This document shows, in pieces, positions 1-8,266 of a stretch of DNA of 64,000 nucleotides (position 1 is the stretch's first letter; each line of letters begins with the position of its first letter). Source of the DNA: Luteimonas rhizosphaerae (GTDB lineage: Bacteria > Pseudomonadota > Gammaproteobacteria > Xanthomonadales > Xanthomonadaceae). Made by a program: the position numbers and the translations under genes. The DNA is taken from positions 110,523-174,522 of the forward strand of contig NZ_NRQR01000028.1 of NCBI RefSeq assembly GCF_002849595.1, written 5' to 3'. Below the pieces are notes generated by a model. That model did no database searches. It saw only the letters and a list, made by a program, of their open reading frames with translations, and was not told where the DNA came from.

Positions 1-1296
1 GCGGTGCACCTGGAAGACATCGCCGAGACCGCGCGCGACGTGGATCTGGCGATCCGATGGGGCTACGGCTGGTCGATGGGTCCGTTCGAGACCTGGCAGG
101 CCGCCGGCTGGAAGCAGGTTGCCGACTGGATCGCCGAGGACATCGTCGCCGGCAAGACCATGAGCAGCGCGCCCCTGCCCGACTGGGTGTTCGACGGTCG
201 CGACGGCGTGCATGGCGCCGAGGGCAGCTACAGCCCGGGACGCGACGCGAAGCTCCCTCGTTCTTCGCTGCCGGTCTACCGGCGCCAGCGCTTTCCGGAC
301 GCGTTGCTCGGCGAGAACTTCGCCTCGGGCGATACCGTCTACGAGAACAACGGCATCCGCCTGTGGACGGACGGCGACGACATCGGCGTGATCAGCTTCA
401 AGACCAAGATGCACACGGTGTCCGACCAAGTGCTCGACGGGATCCAGGAAGCGATCGGCCTCGCCGAGAGGAGCTTCAAGGGCGTCGTGATCTGGCAGCC
501 GAAGGAGCCGTTCTCCGCAGGCGCCGACCTGTCCGGCGCGCTCGGCCTGCTGCAGGCCGGCAAGCTCGACGCCTTCGAGGCGATGGTCGCGAACTTCCAG
601 GCGACCAGCCAGCGCATCAAGTATTCACTGGTGCCGGTCGTCGCGGCGGTCCGCGGCCTCGCCCTCGGGGGCGGCTGCGAGTTCCAGATGCACAGCGCCC
701 GCACCGTCGCGTCGCTGGAGAGCTACATCGGCCTGGTCGAGGCCGGGGTCGGCCTGCTGCCGGCCGGTGGCGGACTGAAGGAACTGGCGTTGCGTGCGTC
801 GGAAGCCGCGGGCGACAACGGCGACGTGTTCGCCGAGCTGAAGAAGACGTTCGAGACCGTGGCGATGGCCAAGGTCTCGGCATCCGCGGTCGACGCCAAG
901 CAGCTCGGCCTGTTGCGCGCCGATGATCTGGTCGCGTTCAACGCCTATGAGCTGCTGCACATCGCACGTCAGCAGGCGTCGGCCTTGGCCGAGTCCGGTT
1001 ACCGGCCGCCGCTCCCGGCGCGCCGCATCCGGGTCGCCGGCGACGTCGGCATCGCCACGTTCAAGATGCTGCTGGTCAACATGCTCGAAGGTCGCTTCGT
1101 CAGCGAATACGACTACGAGATCGCGTCGCGGATCGCGACCGTGCTGTGCGGCGGCGAGATCGACCGCGGCGCGCTGGTCGACGAAGCGTGGTTGCTCAAG
1201 CTCGAACGCCAGCACTTCGTCGAACTCGCCCAGCAGGAGAAGACCCAGGCGCGCATCGGCCACATGCTCAAGACCGGCAAGCCGCTGCGCAACTGA
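1..1296 (+). CDS. 3-hydroxyacyl-CoA dehydrogenase / enoyl-CoA hydratase fusion, C-terminal part
   Basis: This is the 3' part of a beta-oxidation enzyme; the reading frame is open at base 1, so the N-terminal NAD-binding dehydrogenase region lies upstream. The visible 431 residues begin in the 3-hydroxyacyl-CoA dehydrogenase C-terminal region (RWGYGWSMGPFETWQ). They continue into a crotonase-type enoyl-CoA hydratase domain with the FSAGADLSG motif, GGGCEFQ and GLVEAGVGLLPAGGG. The order dehydrogenase first, hydratase second matches FadN-type proteins, not FadB, in which the hydratase comes first. The product would hydrate trans-2-enoyl-CoA and oxidise 3-hydroxyacyl-CoA. The thiolase that cleaves its product follows 148 bp downstream on the same strand, so the two probably form an operon. 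Family assignment is firm; substrate chain length cannot be told. Confidence 0.9.
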   Translation, partial: AVHLEDIAETARDVDLAIRWGYGWSMGPFETWQAAGWKQVADWIAEDIVAGKTMSSAPLPDWVFDGRDGVHGAEGSYSPGRDAKLPRSSLPVYRRQRFPDALLGENFASGDTVYENNGIRLWTDGDDIGVISFKTKMHTVSDQVLDGIQEAIGLAERSFKGVVIWQPKEPFSAGADLSGALGLLQAGKLDAFEAMVANFQATSQRIKYSLVPVVAAVRGLALGGGCEFQMHSARTVASLESYIGLVEAGVGLLPAGGGLKELALRASEAAGDNGDVFAELKKTFETVAMAKVSASAVDAKQLGLLRADDLVAFNAYELLHIARQQASALAESGYRPPLPARRIRVAGDVGIATFKMLLVNMLEGRFVSEYDYEIASRIATVLCGGEIDRGALVDEAWLLKLERQHFVELAQQEKTQARIGHMLKTGKPLRN

Positions 1297-1444
1297 GTCC
1301 ACCGATCCAGGTCCGGCCGCCGCATCGAGCGGCGCCCGGATCCCCCGACATCCCAATTGCCCTCGGCGGCGGGACGTCCACGCGAGCGCGGATCCGACCC
1401 CGTCGGACGCCTCCCGGACACCCGCCCCGGCTTCGGAGAACACC

Positions 1445-2650
1445 ATGAGCAGACAAGTCCAGGACGCCTATATCGTCGCCGCCACCCGCACACCGGTCGG
1501 CAAGGCGCCGAAGGGTGTGTTCCGCAACACCCGCCCCGACGACATGCTCGCCCACGTGCTCAAGGCCGTGGTCGCGCAGGCGCCGGGCATCGACCTGTCG
1601 CGCATCGACGACGCCGTCATCGGCTGCGCGATGCCGGAAGGCGAGCAAGGCATGAACGTCGGTCGCATCGCGGTGCTGCTGGCCGGGCTGCCCGACACCG
1701 TCGCGGCGCAGACCATCAACCGCTTCTGTTCCTCCGGCCTGCAGGCCGTGGCCCTCGCGGCCGACCAGATCCGGCTCGGCAATGCCGACCTGATGCTGGC
1801 CGGTGGCACCGAGAGCATGAGCATGGTCCCGATGATGGGCAACAAGGTTGCGCTGAGCCCGAGCGTGTTCAAGAACGACCACGTCGCGATCGCCTATGGC
1901 ATGGGCATCACGGCCGAGAAGGTCGCCGAGGAATGGAAGGTGTCGCGTGACGACCAGGACGCCTTCGCCCTCGCCTCGCACCAGAAGGCGATCGCGGCGA
2001 TCGCGGCGGGCGAATTCCGTGACGAGATCACGCCCTACGAGATCCACTCCCACCAGCCCGACCTCGCCGGCAATACCGTGCAGTTGCGCAAGCTGCTAGT
2101 CGAGCACGACGAAGGCCCGCGCCAGGATTCGAGCCTGGAAGGACTCGCCAAGCTGCGCCCGGTGTTCCGCAACGGCCAGTTCGGCGGCAGCGTGACCGCC
2201 GGCAACAGCTCGCAGATGAGCGACGGCGCAGCGGCGGTGCTGCTGGCCTCGGAGCAGGCGATCAAGGACTACGGTCTGACGCCGATCGCACGCCTCGTCA
2301 GCTTCTCCGTCGCGGGCGTGCGCCCGGAGGTCATGGGCATCGGGCCGATCGCCGCGATCCCGAAGGCGCTGAAGCAGGCGGGCCTGACACTCGACCAGAT
2401 CGACTGGATCGAACTCAACGAGGCATTCGCAGCGCAGGCGCTCGCCGTGATCCGCGACAGCGGCCTCGACCCGTCGAAGGTCAATCCGCTGGGCGGCGCG
2501 ATCGCACTGGGCCATCCGCTCGGCGCGACGGGCGCGATCCGCACTGCGACGATCGTGCACGGAATGCGGCGTCGCCAGCAGAAGTACGGCCTGGTGACGA
2601 TGTGCATCGGAACAGGCATGGGCGCGGCGGGCATTATCGAAGCGCTGTGA
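1445..2650 (+). CDS. fadA: acetyl-CoA C-acyltransferase (3-ketoacyl-CoA thiolase)
   Basis: This 401-residue protein is a thiolase that cleaves 3-ketoacyl-CoA with CoA to acetyl-CoA plus a shortened acyl-CoA. All thiolase signatures are present: the nucleophilic Cys in NRFCSSGLQ (about residue 94), the NEAFAAQ segment, the catalytic His in [14 protein letters not shown], and the second Cys in [10 protein letters not shown] near the C-terminus. Length is typical of the family. The ATG at 1445 was chosen because the [20 protein letters not shown] start matches thiolase N-termini and GGAG lies just upstream at about 1435. It follows the fused dehydrogenase/hydratase gene and is followed by a strong bidirectional terminator. 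Biosynthetic acetoacetyl-CoA thiolase is the alternative, made less likely by the neighbour. Confidence 0.93.
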   Translation: MSRQVQDAYIVAATRTPVGKAPKGVFRNTRPDDMLAHVLKAVVAQAPGIDLSRIDDAVIGCAMPEGEQGMNVGRIAVLLAGLPDTVAAQTINRFCSSGLQAVALAADQIRLGNADLMLAGGTESMSMVPMMGNKVALSPSVFKNDHVAIAYGMGITAEKVAEEWKVSRDDQDAFALASHQKAIAAIAAGEFRDEITPYEIHSHQPDLAGNTVQLRKLLVEHDEGPRQDSSLEGLAKLRPVFRNGQFGGSVTAGNSSQMSDGAAAVLLASEQAIKDYGLTPIARLVSFSVAGVRPEVMGIGPIAAIPKALKQAGLTLDQIDWIELNEAFAAQALAVIRDSGLDPSKVNPLGGAIALGHPLGATGAIRTATIVHGMRRRQQKYGLVTMCIGTGMGAAGIIEAL

Positions 2651-2677
2651 CGCGGCCGTAAGTGAACCTGCGTGCAA

Positions 2678-2709
2678 CGAAAAAGGCGGCCATCCGGCCG
2701 CCTTTTTCG
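2678..2709. terminator. Bidirectional rho-independent terminator
   Basis: A perfect 14-bp stem (CGAAAAAGGCGGCC at 2678-2691, complement at 2696-2709) with a 4-nt loop. It has an A-run on one side and a T-run on the other, so it works in both directions. It sits between the convergent thiolase and galU genes. Confidence 0.92.
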
Positions 2710-2740
2710 TCTGTCCCGACCCTGTGGCACGGACGGGTCG

Positions 2741-3643
2741 TCAGTCGAGATCGCGCACGCCCAGCTCGTCCAGCGCGCTCTGCATCATCGCCGCCGCAGG
2801 CTCGCTGAGCTTTTCGTTGTCGAGTGCGTACCGGATCGTGGCTTCGATCAGGCCGATGTGCGTACCGCAGTCGAAGCGCGTGCCCTTGAAGCGGAACGCA
2901 TGGACCGGCTTGCGTGCCAGCAGCGTCTCGATCGCGTCGGTCAACTGGATCTCGCCACCGGCCCCGGGCGTCGTCTGCTCGAGCAGGTCGAAGATGCTGC
3001 CGTCGAGCACGTAGCGACCGACGACTGCCAGATTGCTGGGTGCGTCCTCGGGCTTCGGCTTTTCGACCATCCGGTTGATCCGGCCGTGTCGTCCGTCGAA
3101 GGCATCCGTCGCGACGATGCCGTAGCTCGCCGTCCTCTCCGGCGCGACGTCCTGCACGGCGATCATGCTGGCGCCCGTCGCCTGGGCGGCGTCCGCCATC
3201 TGCTTCAGCGCGCCGTCGCCATTGCGGTTCCAGATCAGATCGTCCGGCAGCATGACCGCGAACGGTTCGTCACCGACGATGGGCTTGGCGCAGAGCACGG
3301 CGTGGCCGAGTCCGAGCGCCTCGTGCTGGGTGACGAAGATCGCGCGCACGCCTTTCGGAAGCGGATTGCGCACCTTGTCGAGCAGTTCGAGCTTGCCCGC
3401 CGCTTCGAGCCTGTCTTCCAGCTCGTAGGCCTTGTCGAAATAGTCCGCCACCGCGTGCTTGTAGCGGTTGGTCACGAAGATCAGCGTGTCGCACCCCGCT
3501 TCGATCGCTTCGTCGACGGCGTACTGGATCAGGGGCCGATCGATGATCGGCAGCATTTCCTTGGGAACGGTCTTGGTCGCCGGCAGGAAGCGTGTCCCGA
3601 GGCCTGCGACGGGAAACACTGCCTTTCGGATGCGTTGCGTCAT
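2741..3643 (-). CDS. galU: UTP--glucose-1-phosphate uridylyltransferase
   Basis: This 300-residue enzyme makes UDP-glucose from UTP and glucose 1-phosphate for LPS core, O-antigen and exopolysaccharide. The nucleotidyltransferase signature GLGTRFLPATK is at residues 14-24, followed by KEMLPI and IDRPLIQYAVDEA. Later come the EALGLGHAV and LPDDL segments and the VEKPKPEDAPSNLAVVGRY stretch typical of bacterial GalU. Length is normal for the family. Its ATG overlaps the stop of the upstream epimerase/dehydratase gene (ATGA), so the two are translationally coupled. It is the last gene of the minus-strand envelope block and ends at the bidirectional terminator. Confidence 0.95.
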   Translation of the reverse strand: MTQRIRKAVFPVAGLGTRFLPATKTVPKEMLPIIDRPLIQYAVDEAIEAGCDTLIFVTNRYKHAVADYFDKAYELEDRLEAAGKLELLDKVRNPLPKGVRAIFVTQHEALGLGHAVLCAKPIVGDEPFAVMLPDDLIWNRNGDGALKQMADAAQATGASMIAVQDVAPERTASYGIVATDAFDGRHGRINRMVEKPKPEDAPSNLAVVGRYVLDGSIFDLLEQTTPGAGGEIQLTDAIETLLARKPVHAFRFKGTRFDCGTHIGLIEATIRYALDNEKLSEPAAAMMQSALDELGVRDLD

Positions 3644-5550
3644 GGTTGTCTCGCGTGTCGTGGAGGAAACGCGACGATCGTGGCACCCGACCTGTGCACG
3701 GCAGGCGAATCCTGCGGGGCGAACTCGGGAACGGCGTCGCGCAACGTGAGGCCGAGCAGCTCGAGGTCGTAGCGCGCGACCCCTTCGCGCAGGCGCACCA
3801 TTTCGGTCGCCAGACGCTCGGCATGCACGCTGCGCGCTTCGGCCTGCAGGATCTTGGGATGCTGGGTAGGCCGGTAACGCTCGTCCGCGTGGAACAGCGT
3901 CTCGTGCAGCTTTTCGCCCGGGCGCAGGCCCGAATAGATGATCGAAATGTCACGACCGGGCTGTTTGCCGGCCAGACGGATCATCTGTTCGGCGAGCAGC
4001 CGGATCGAGACGGGCTCGCCCATGTCGAGCGTGTAGATCGCCTGCGGCGAGCCGATCGCGACCGACTGCATGATCAGCTGGCAGGCCTCGGGGATCGTCA
4101 TGAAGTAGCGCGTGACGTCGGGATCGGTGACCGTGACCGGCCCGCCCCGACGGATCTGTTCGCGGAACAGCGGTACCACGCTGCCGGCGGAATCGAGCAC
4201 GTTGCCGAAGCGCACGGTGACGAAGTGGGTGGTCTTCGAGCTCGCGAGATCCTGGCAGACCATCTCGGCCAGCCGTTTCGTCGCACCGAGCACGTTGACC
4301 GGATCGACCGCCTTGTCGGTGGAGATCAGCACGAAGGTGCCCACCCGGTGCGCGATCGCGGCGGACGCGACGGTGTGGGTCGCCAGCACGTTGTTGCGCA
4401 CGCCCTCGCGCAGCTGACGCTCCAGTACCGGGACCTGCTTGTACGCCGCGGCGTGGAATGCGGCGTCGGGCGCGGACAGCGTCATCGCATGATGGATGAC
4501 CGCCGCATCGCCGCAGTCGCCGAGGACCGGGATGACCTCGATATGCGGGTAATCGCGCTGCAGCTCCGCCTCGATGCGGGTCAGCGCGAGTTCGTCGACC
4601 TCCACCAGCGTGATGCGCGCCGCGCCATGACGGGCGCACTGGCGGCACAGCTCGGAGCCGATGGAACCGCCCGCCCCCGTGACCAGCACGCTGCGCTCGC
4701 GCAGCCAGGCGCGGATGGCCTTCCAGTCGGGCATGACGGGCTTGCGACCGAGCAGGTCCTCGATCGCGACCTCCTTCAGCTCACCGGGCAATGACCGCCC
4801 TTCGAGCAGGTCGTCGAGCTTGGGGACCGTGCGGAACGGCAGGCCGGTGCGCTCGCATGCGGCGACCACATCCCGCATCTGCGACGCGTCGGCGGAGGGC
4901 ATCGCGATGACCAGCAGCTTGGCCGCGGTCTCGGGCGCGATCCGGTCGACATCGGCGACGCGACCGAGCACCGGCACGCCCTGCAACTGGCTGCCGCGCA
5001 ATTTCGGCGCATCGTCGAGGAAGCCGACCGGATCGTAGGCGCCGGTCCGGCGCAGGTCGCGGACCAGCGTTTCACCGGCCTGCCCTGCGCCCAGGATCAG
5101 CACGCGGATCGCGGTGTGGCTGGTGCGTGCGCTGCCGTGATCTTTCCAGGTGCGGTACAGCAGCCGCGGCATGCCCAGCATGGCGGCGAGCATCAGCGGG
5201 TACAGCACCAGCACCGAGCGCGGCACCTGGTCGAGGCGGTTGTAGAGGAACAGCACGAGCACGATCGCCAACAGACCGAGGACGGCCGCCTTGACGATGT
5301 TCAGGAGGTCGGGAACGCTGGCGAAGCGCCAGACACCGCGGTAGAGCCCGACCCTCCAGAAGATCAAGCCCTGCGAGATCAGGATCAGCGCGATTTCGAT
5401 CGACCAGCCCTGCAGGGCCGGCGAGTTGGGCATCACCGAATGGCGGAACTGGTGCAGGCCGATCCAGCAGAGCCAGACCATCGCCAGATCGTGCAGCACC
5501 ACCGCGGTCCGCGGGGCCGCCACACTGAGGCGGTCACTCCAACTGGTCAT
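3640..5550 (-). CDS. Membrane-bound nucleoside-diphosphate-sugar epimerase/dehydratase (WbpM/CapD/FlaA1 family)
   Basis: This 636-residue inner-membrane protein probably converts a UDP-HexNAc into a 4-keto-6-deoxy or epimerised sugar for O-antigen or exopolysaccharide. It has four N-terminal membrane segments (about residues 15-35, 48-68, 85-104, 112-132). A first Rossmann domain follows (GAGQAG, 154-159), then the catalytic short-chain dehydrogenase-like domain (TGAGGSIGSE, 291-300). The family hallmarks AAYKQVPVLE and STDKAVDP (410-417) are present, as is a C-terminal GLRPGEKLHE motif. It is sandwiched between a WecA-type glycosyltransferase and galU with ATGA overlaps at both ends, a tight three-gene unit. 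Which sugar it makes cannot be told from sequence. Confidence 0.88.
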   Translation of the reverse strand: MTSWSDRLSVAAPRTAVVLHDLAMVWLCWIGLHQFRHSVMPNSPALQGWSIEIALILISQGLIFWRVGLYRGVWRFASVPDLLNIVKAAVLGLLAIVLVLFLYNRLDQVPRSVLVLYPLMLAAMLGMPRLLYRTWKDHGSARTSHTAIRVLILGAGQAGETLVRDLRRTGAYDPVGFLDDAPKLRGSQLQGVPVLGRVADVDRIAPETAAKLLVIAMPSADASQMRDVVAACERTGLPFRTVPKLDDLLEGRSLPGELKEVAIEDLLGRKPVMPDWKAIRAWLRERSVLVTGAGGSIGSELCRQCARHGAARITLVEVDELALTRIEAELQRDYPHIEVIPVLGDCGDAAVIHHAMTLSAPDAAFHAAAYKQVPVLERQLREGVRNNVLATHTVASAAIAHRVGTFVLISTDKAVDPVNVLGATKRLAEMVCQDLASSKTTHFVTVRFGNVLDSAGSVVPLFREQIRRGGPVTVTDPDVTRYFMTIPEACQLIMQSVAIGSPQAIYTLDMGEPVSIRLLAEQMIRLAGKQPGRDISIIYSGLRPGEKLHETLFHADERYRPTQHPKILQAEARSVHAERLATEMVRLREGVARYDLELLGLTLRDAVPEFAPQDSPAVHRSGATIVAFPPRHARQP

Positions 5551-6527
5551 CGGGCATCATCCTTTGCGTTTATCGCCACCCAGCGTCGATGCCGGCGACG
5601 CAGCCAGAACCAGCATGCAACGGCGAACGCATACCACGTGACTGTCGTGACCATGATAAACGCTGGCGGCTGGTCCGAGGTCATCGTCATCAGCAGGATC
5701 GCGGAGACAGTCCAAGCCAGATACGCACCCGCCACCCGCAGATGCGGATGGTGCCGTTGCACGCACTGCTGATAGACATGCTGGACATGCGGTTTCCACC
5801 ACTGCTCGCCGCGGAGCATGCGTGAAGCCAGTGTCAACGCGGCGTCAACCAGGAAGGCGGACAACGGCAAGGCCAGCAGCACGCCGGTCCGGGCCTCCTC
5901 GATCAGCACGAGTGCGGCCAGCAACGCGATCAGATAGCCGAGCGCCCCGCTGCCGACGTCACCCAGAAAGATCCGAGCGCGCGGCGCATTGAATGGCAGG
6001 AATCCGAGGCACGCGGCGATCAGGGCGATTGCCAGGAACGCCGTCGCCGACGATACGGCGTGGCTCGTCGCCAGCCCGTTGATCCCGTCCATGAAATTCC
6101 AGACATTGACGAGACCCAGGGCGAGCATCGCGACGACCGCAGCGATCCAGATCGGAGCGCCGACGAGCGCGACGCCAGCGCCGAGCCAGCCGGCCGCCAG
6201 CACATGGACGCCGAGGCGTGACCACGGCGACAGGGGGCGGTGGTCGTCGATCCAGCCGATGCCCGCGACGCAGACCAATCCGATGGCCGCGAGCCACAGC
6301 AGCGGTGCGAGACCCGGCCATCCCAGCGCCGCGGCGCTCAACGCGAGCAGGATCGCGACCACGATCGCGATGCCGCCGCCGCGCGGCGTCGCCACGGCGT
6401 GGCTGCGCCGCGCGCCGGGCTGGTCGACCAGCTGACGATGCAACGCGTAGCGACGTGCCAGCCAGGTACCACTGCAGGCGATCAGGAACACGGCGATGAC
6501 GAGCGCCGGCATTGGAACCTGCGCCAC
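5547..6527 (-). CDS. WecA/WbpL-type undecaprenyl-phosphate sugar-1-phosphate transferase
   Basis: This 326-residue polytopic protein belongs to the MraY/WecA/WbpL family, which transfers a HexNAc-1-phosphate to undecaprenyl phosphate and starts glycan assembly on the cytoplasmic face. Family motifs are visible: the Asp pair at 94-95 (GWIDDHRPLS), NVWNFMDGIN at 141-150, and FLGDVGSG at 187-194. The chain is almost entirely hydrophobic, consistent with about ten or eleven membrane spans. It starts 1 bp after the lapB stop, and its own stop overlaps the start of the WbpM-like gene. The neighbourhood fits an O-antigen initiating transferase; the donor sugar is unknown. Confidence 0.88.
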   Translation of the reverse strand: MAQVPMPALVIAVFLIACSGTWLARRYALHRQLVDQPGARRSHAVATPRGGGIAIVVAILLALSAAALGWPGLAPLLWLAAIGLVCVAGIGWIDDHRPLSPWSRLGVHVLAAGWLGAGVALVGAPIWIAAVVAMLALGLVNVWNFMDGINGLATSHAVSSATAFLAIALIAACLGFLPFNAPRARIFLGDVGSGALGYLIALLAALVLIEEARTGVLLALPLSAFLVDAALTLASRMLRGEQWWKPHVQHVYQQCVQRHHPHLRVAGAYLAWTVSAILLMTMTSDQPPAFIMVTTVTWYAFAVACWFWLRRRHRRWVAINAKDDAR

Positions 6528-6528
6528 G

Positions 6529-7707
6529 TCAGACGACGGCGTAGTTCAGCAGCGGCTTGATGGTGCCCCACTCCTTGCAGCTTGGGCATTGCCAGTGATG
6601 GCTGCGGGCACCGAATCCGCACTGCTTGCAGCGATAGCTCGGGTTGCGCACCAGCAGCTGCTCGGTGATCAGCCGCAGCTCCTGCAGCGTGCCGACGTGG
6701 TCGACGCCGTCGGCCAATGTGAGGTCGATGAGGGCTGCCTCGCCGCGGACCGAAGGGCGGTCCTTGAGCTGCCGCGCCAGGTAGGTCCGCGCGGCGCGCA
6801 CGCCCTCGTCCTGTTCGACGAGTCGGGTCAGGGCCAGCACCGGCGCGACACCGGCGTAGTGCTCGGTCATTTGCGACAGGAAGTTGCGGGCGCCCGGGGT
6901 ATCGCCGACCCGCTCGTAGGCCGCGAGCAGCGGGCCGAGGATTTCCGGGAGGAAATCGGGATCGTGGCGCGCAGCGCGTTCGAACGCCCGGATCGCAGCG
7001 GGATCATTGCCGGCATCGATCTCGATGCGGCCTTCGAGGATGCCGGCACGCACCGATCCCGAATCGGCCGCGTAGGCGCGCGTCACCGCAGCGCGCGCGG
7101 CGTCGGCGTCTCCGGCGGAACGCAGGCGGTCGGCCAGCTCGCATTCGAACTGCGCGATCAGCTTGCCCATCGGCTCGCCGGTCACGGTCTCGTAGCGCAT
7201 CGCGTTCTCGATCGCCTTTTGCCAGTCCCGTTCGGCCTGGTAGATGCCGATCAGGTGCCGGAGCGCCTGCGGCGCGCGCTGGTCGATCTGCGCCAGATCG
7301 GTGAACACCGTCTCGGCGCGGTCCAGGAGTCCGGACTTCATGTAGTCCTCGCCGAGTGCGAGCAGTGCCTGCACCTTCTGCGGATCGGTCAGATCGGTGC
7401 GCTGCACCAGCCCCTGGTGCAGCCGGATCGCGCGATCCACCTCACCGCGGCGACGGAACAGATGACCCAGGGCGACCTGGGTCTCGAAGGTGTCCTTGTC
7501 GAGTTCGGCGATGTGCAGGAACAGCTCGATCGCCTTGTCCGGCTGCTCGTTGAGCAGGTAGTTCAGGCCCCGGAAATAGGTCGTCGACAGGCGACTGACC
7601 TGGGTATCGCTGTGGCGCTCGCCCCCCCGCCGCCCGATCACCCAGCCGGTCAGGGCCGCGACGGGAAGCAGCAGGAAGAACCAGAACCATTCGGTCACAA
7701 ACGCCAT
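6529..7707 (-). CDS. lapB: Lipopolysaccharide assembly protein B
   Basis: LapB (YciM) is an inner-membrane-anchored TPR protein that controls LpxC turnover and coordinates LPS synthesis with transport. The 392-residue protein has one N-terminal membrane anchor (about residues 5-25) followed by an Arg-rich turn. A long array of TPR-like helices comes next, starting at YFRGLNYLLNEQPDKAIELF. A C-terminal rubredoxin-like zinc knuckle has two Cys pairs (CKQCG and CPSCK). Length matches E. coli LapB (389). It lies downstream of ihfB as in other gammaproteobacteria, but the usual small partner gene lapA is not found in the 194 bp between them. The WecA-type gene follows 1 bp later. Confidence 0.92.
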   Translation of the reverse strand: MAFVTEWFWFFLLLPVAALTGWVIGRRGGERHSDTQVSRLSTTYFRGLNYLLNEQPDKAIELFLHIAELDKDTFETQVALGHLFRRRGEVDRAIRLHQGLVQRTDLTDPQKVQALLALGEDYMKSGLLDRAETVFTDLAQIDQRAPQALRHLIGIYQAERDWQKAIENAMRYETVTGEPMGKLIAQFECELADRLRSAGDADAARAAVTRAYAADSGSVRAGILEGRIEIDAGNDPAAIRAFERAARHDPDFLPEILGPLLAAYERVGDTPGARNFLSQMTEHYAGVAPVLALTRLVEQDEGVRAARTYLARQLKDRPSVRGEAALIDLTLADGVDHVGTLQELRLITEQLLVRNPSYRCKQCGFGARSHHWQCPSCKEWGTIKPLLNYAVV

Positions 7708-7901
7708 GCATCACGCTCCATCAAGAAAGCGGCCTGGCCACGTTCGCAGGCACCCGGGGATGCATGCGGCAGGCGCCTTTGTAGCGGCGACCGCGGCAGC
7801 TGTCGGATCAAGGGCGATCCTAAACCGTTCGGAGTTGCGGCGCGCCGGATCTCGGGCGCGACGACAGAATAGGGTGGGATCTCATCCGGCAATGCGCCGG
7901 A
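7708..7901. other. Intergenic region between ihfB and lapB without lapA
   Basis: This 194-bp stretch has no convincing coding sequence. The only minus-strand frame here (7695-7892) is rich in Arg and Pro, lacks the two membrane segments of LapA and overlaps the lapB start. No T-tailed hairpin was seen. It probably holds the lapB promoter. Confidence 0.5.
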
Positions 7902-8204
7902 TCAGTCCTCGGCAGGAAGCGGCTGGACATTGCTGACGCGATCGCGCAGCTCCTTGCCCGGCTTGAAGTGCGGCACATGCTTGCCCGGCAACGCGACGGC
8001 ATCGCCCGTCTTGGGATTGCGGCCGGTCCGCGGCGGACGAAAATGCAGCGAGAAGCTGCCGAACCCCCGGACTTCGATGCGGTCGCCACCTGCCAGCGCG
8101 CCGCCCATCATTTCGAGCATGGCCTTCACCGCCAGGTCCACATCCTCGCCTTTGAGGTGCGCCTGACGCTGGGTCAGCAGTTCGATGAGTTCCGACTTCG
8201 TCAT
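7902..8204 (-). CDS. ihfB: Integration host factor subunit beta
   Basis: IHF-beta pairs with IHF-alpha to bind and sharply bend DNA. It is a cofactor for sigma-54 promoters, which matters here because the flagellar promoters in this window are of that type. The 100-residue protein begins [14 protein letters not shown] and carries the HU/IHF fold with the [13 protein letters not shown]-binding arm (the IHF/HU signature) and [12 protein letters not shown] near the C-terminus. Placement directly downstream of rpsA is the widespread rpsA-ihfB arrangement. A strong hairpin lies between the two genes. HU is excluded by gene context and the [18 protein letters not shown] pattern. Confidence 0.95.
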   Translation of the reverse strand: MTKSELIELLTQRQAHLKGEDVDLAVKAMLEMMGGALAGGDRIEVRGFGSFSLHFRPPRTGRNPKTGDAVALPGKHVPHFKPGKELRDRVSNVQPLPAED

Positions 8205-8226
8205 GTGTCAATCGTGCAGACGCGAA

Positions 8227-8257
8227 GCGCCGACCCGGGACAGTCCCGGGCCGGCGC
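8227..8257 (-). terminator. GC-rich stem-loop between rpsA and ihfB
   Basis: A 14-bp stem with one mismatch (left arm 8227-8240, right arm 8244-8257) and a 3-nt loop, starting about 10 nt beyond the rpsA stop. There is no T-run, so it is more likely an attenuator or an RNA-processing or stability hairpin than a full terminator. Confidence 0.45.
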
Positions 8258-8266
8258 CGATCGCAA

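Noticed and set aside
7695..7892. Possible lapA in the ihfB-lapB gap
   Set aside because: The 65-residue frame has no membrane segments, is Arg/Pro-rich and overlaps the lapB start.
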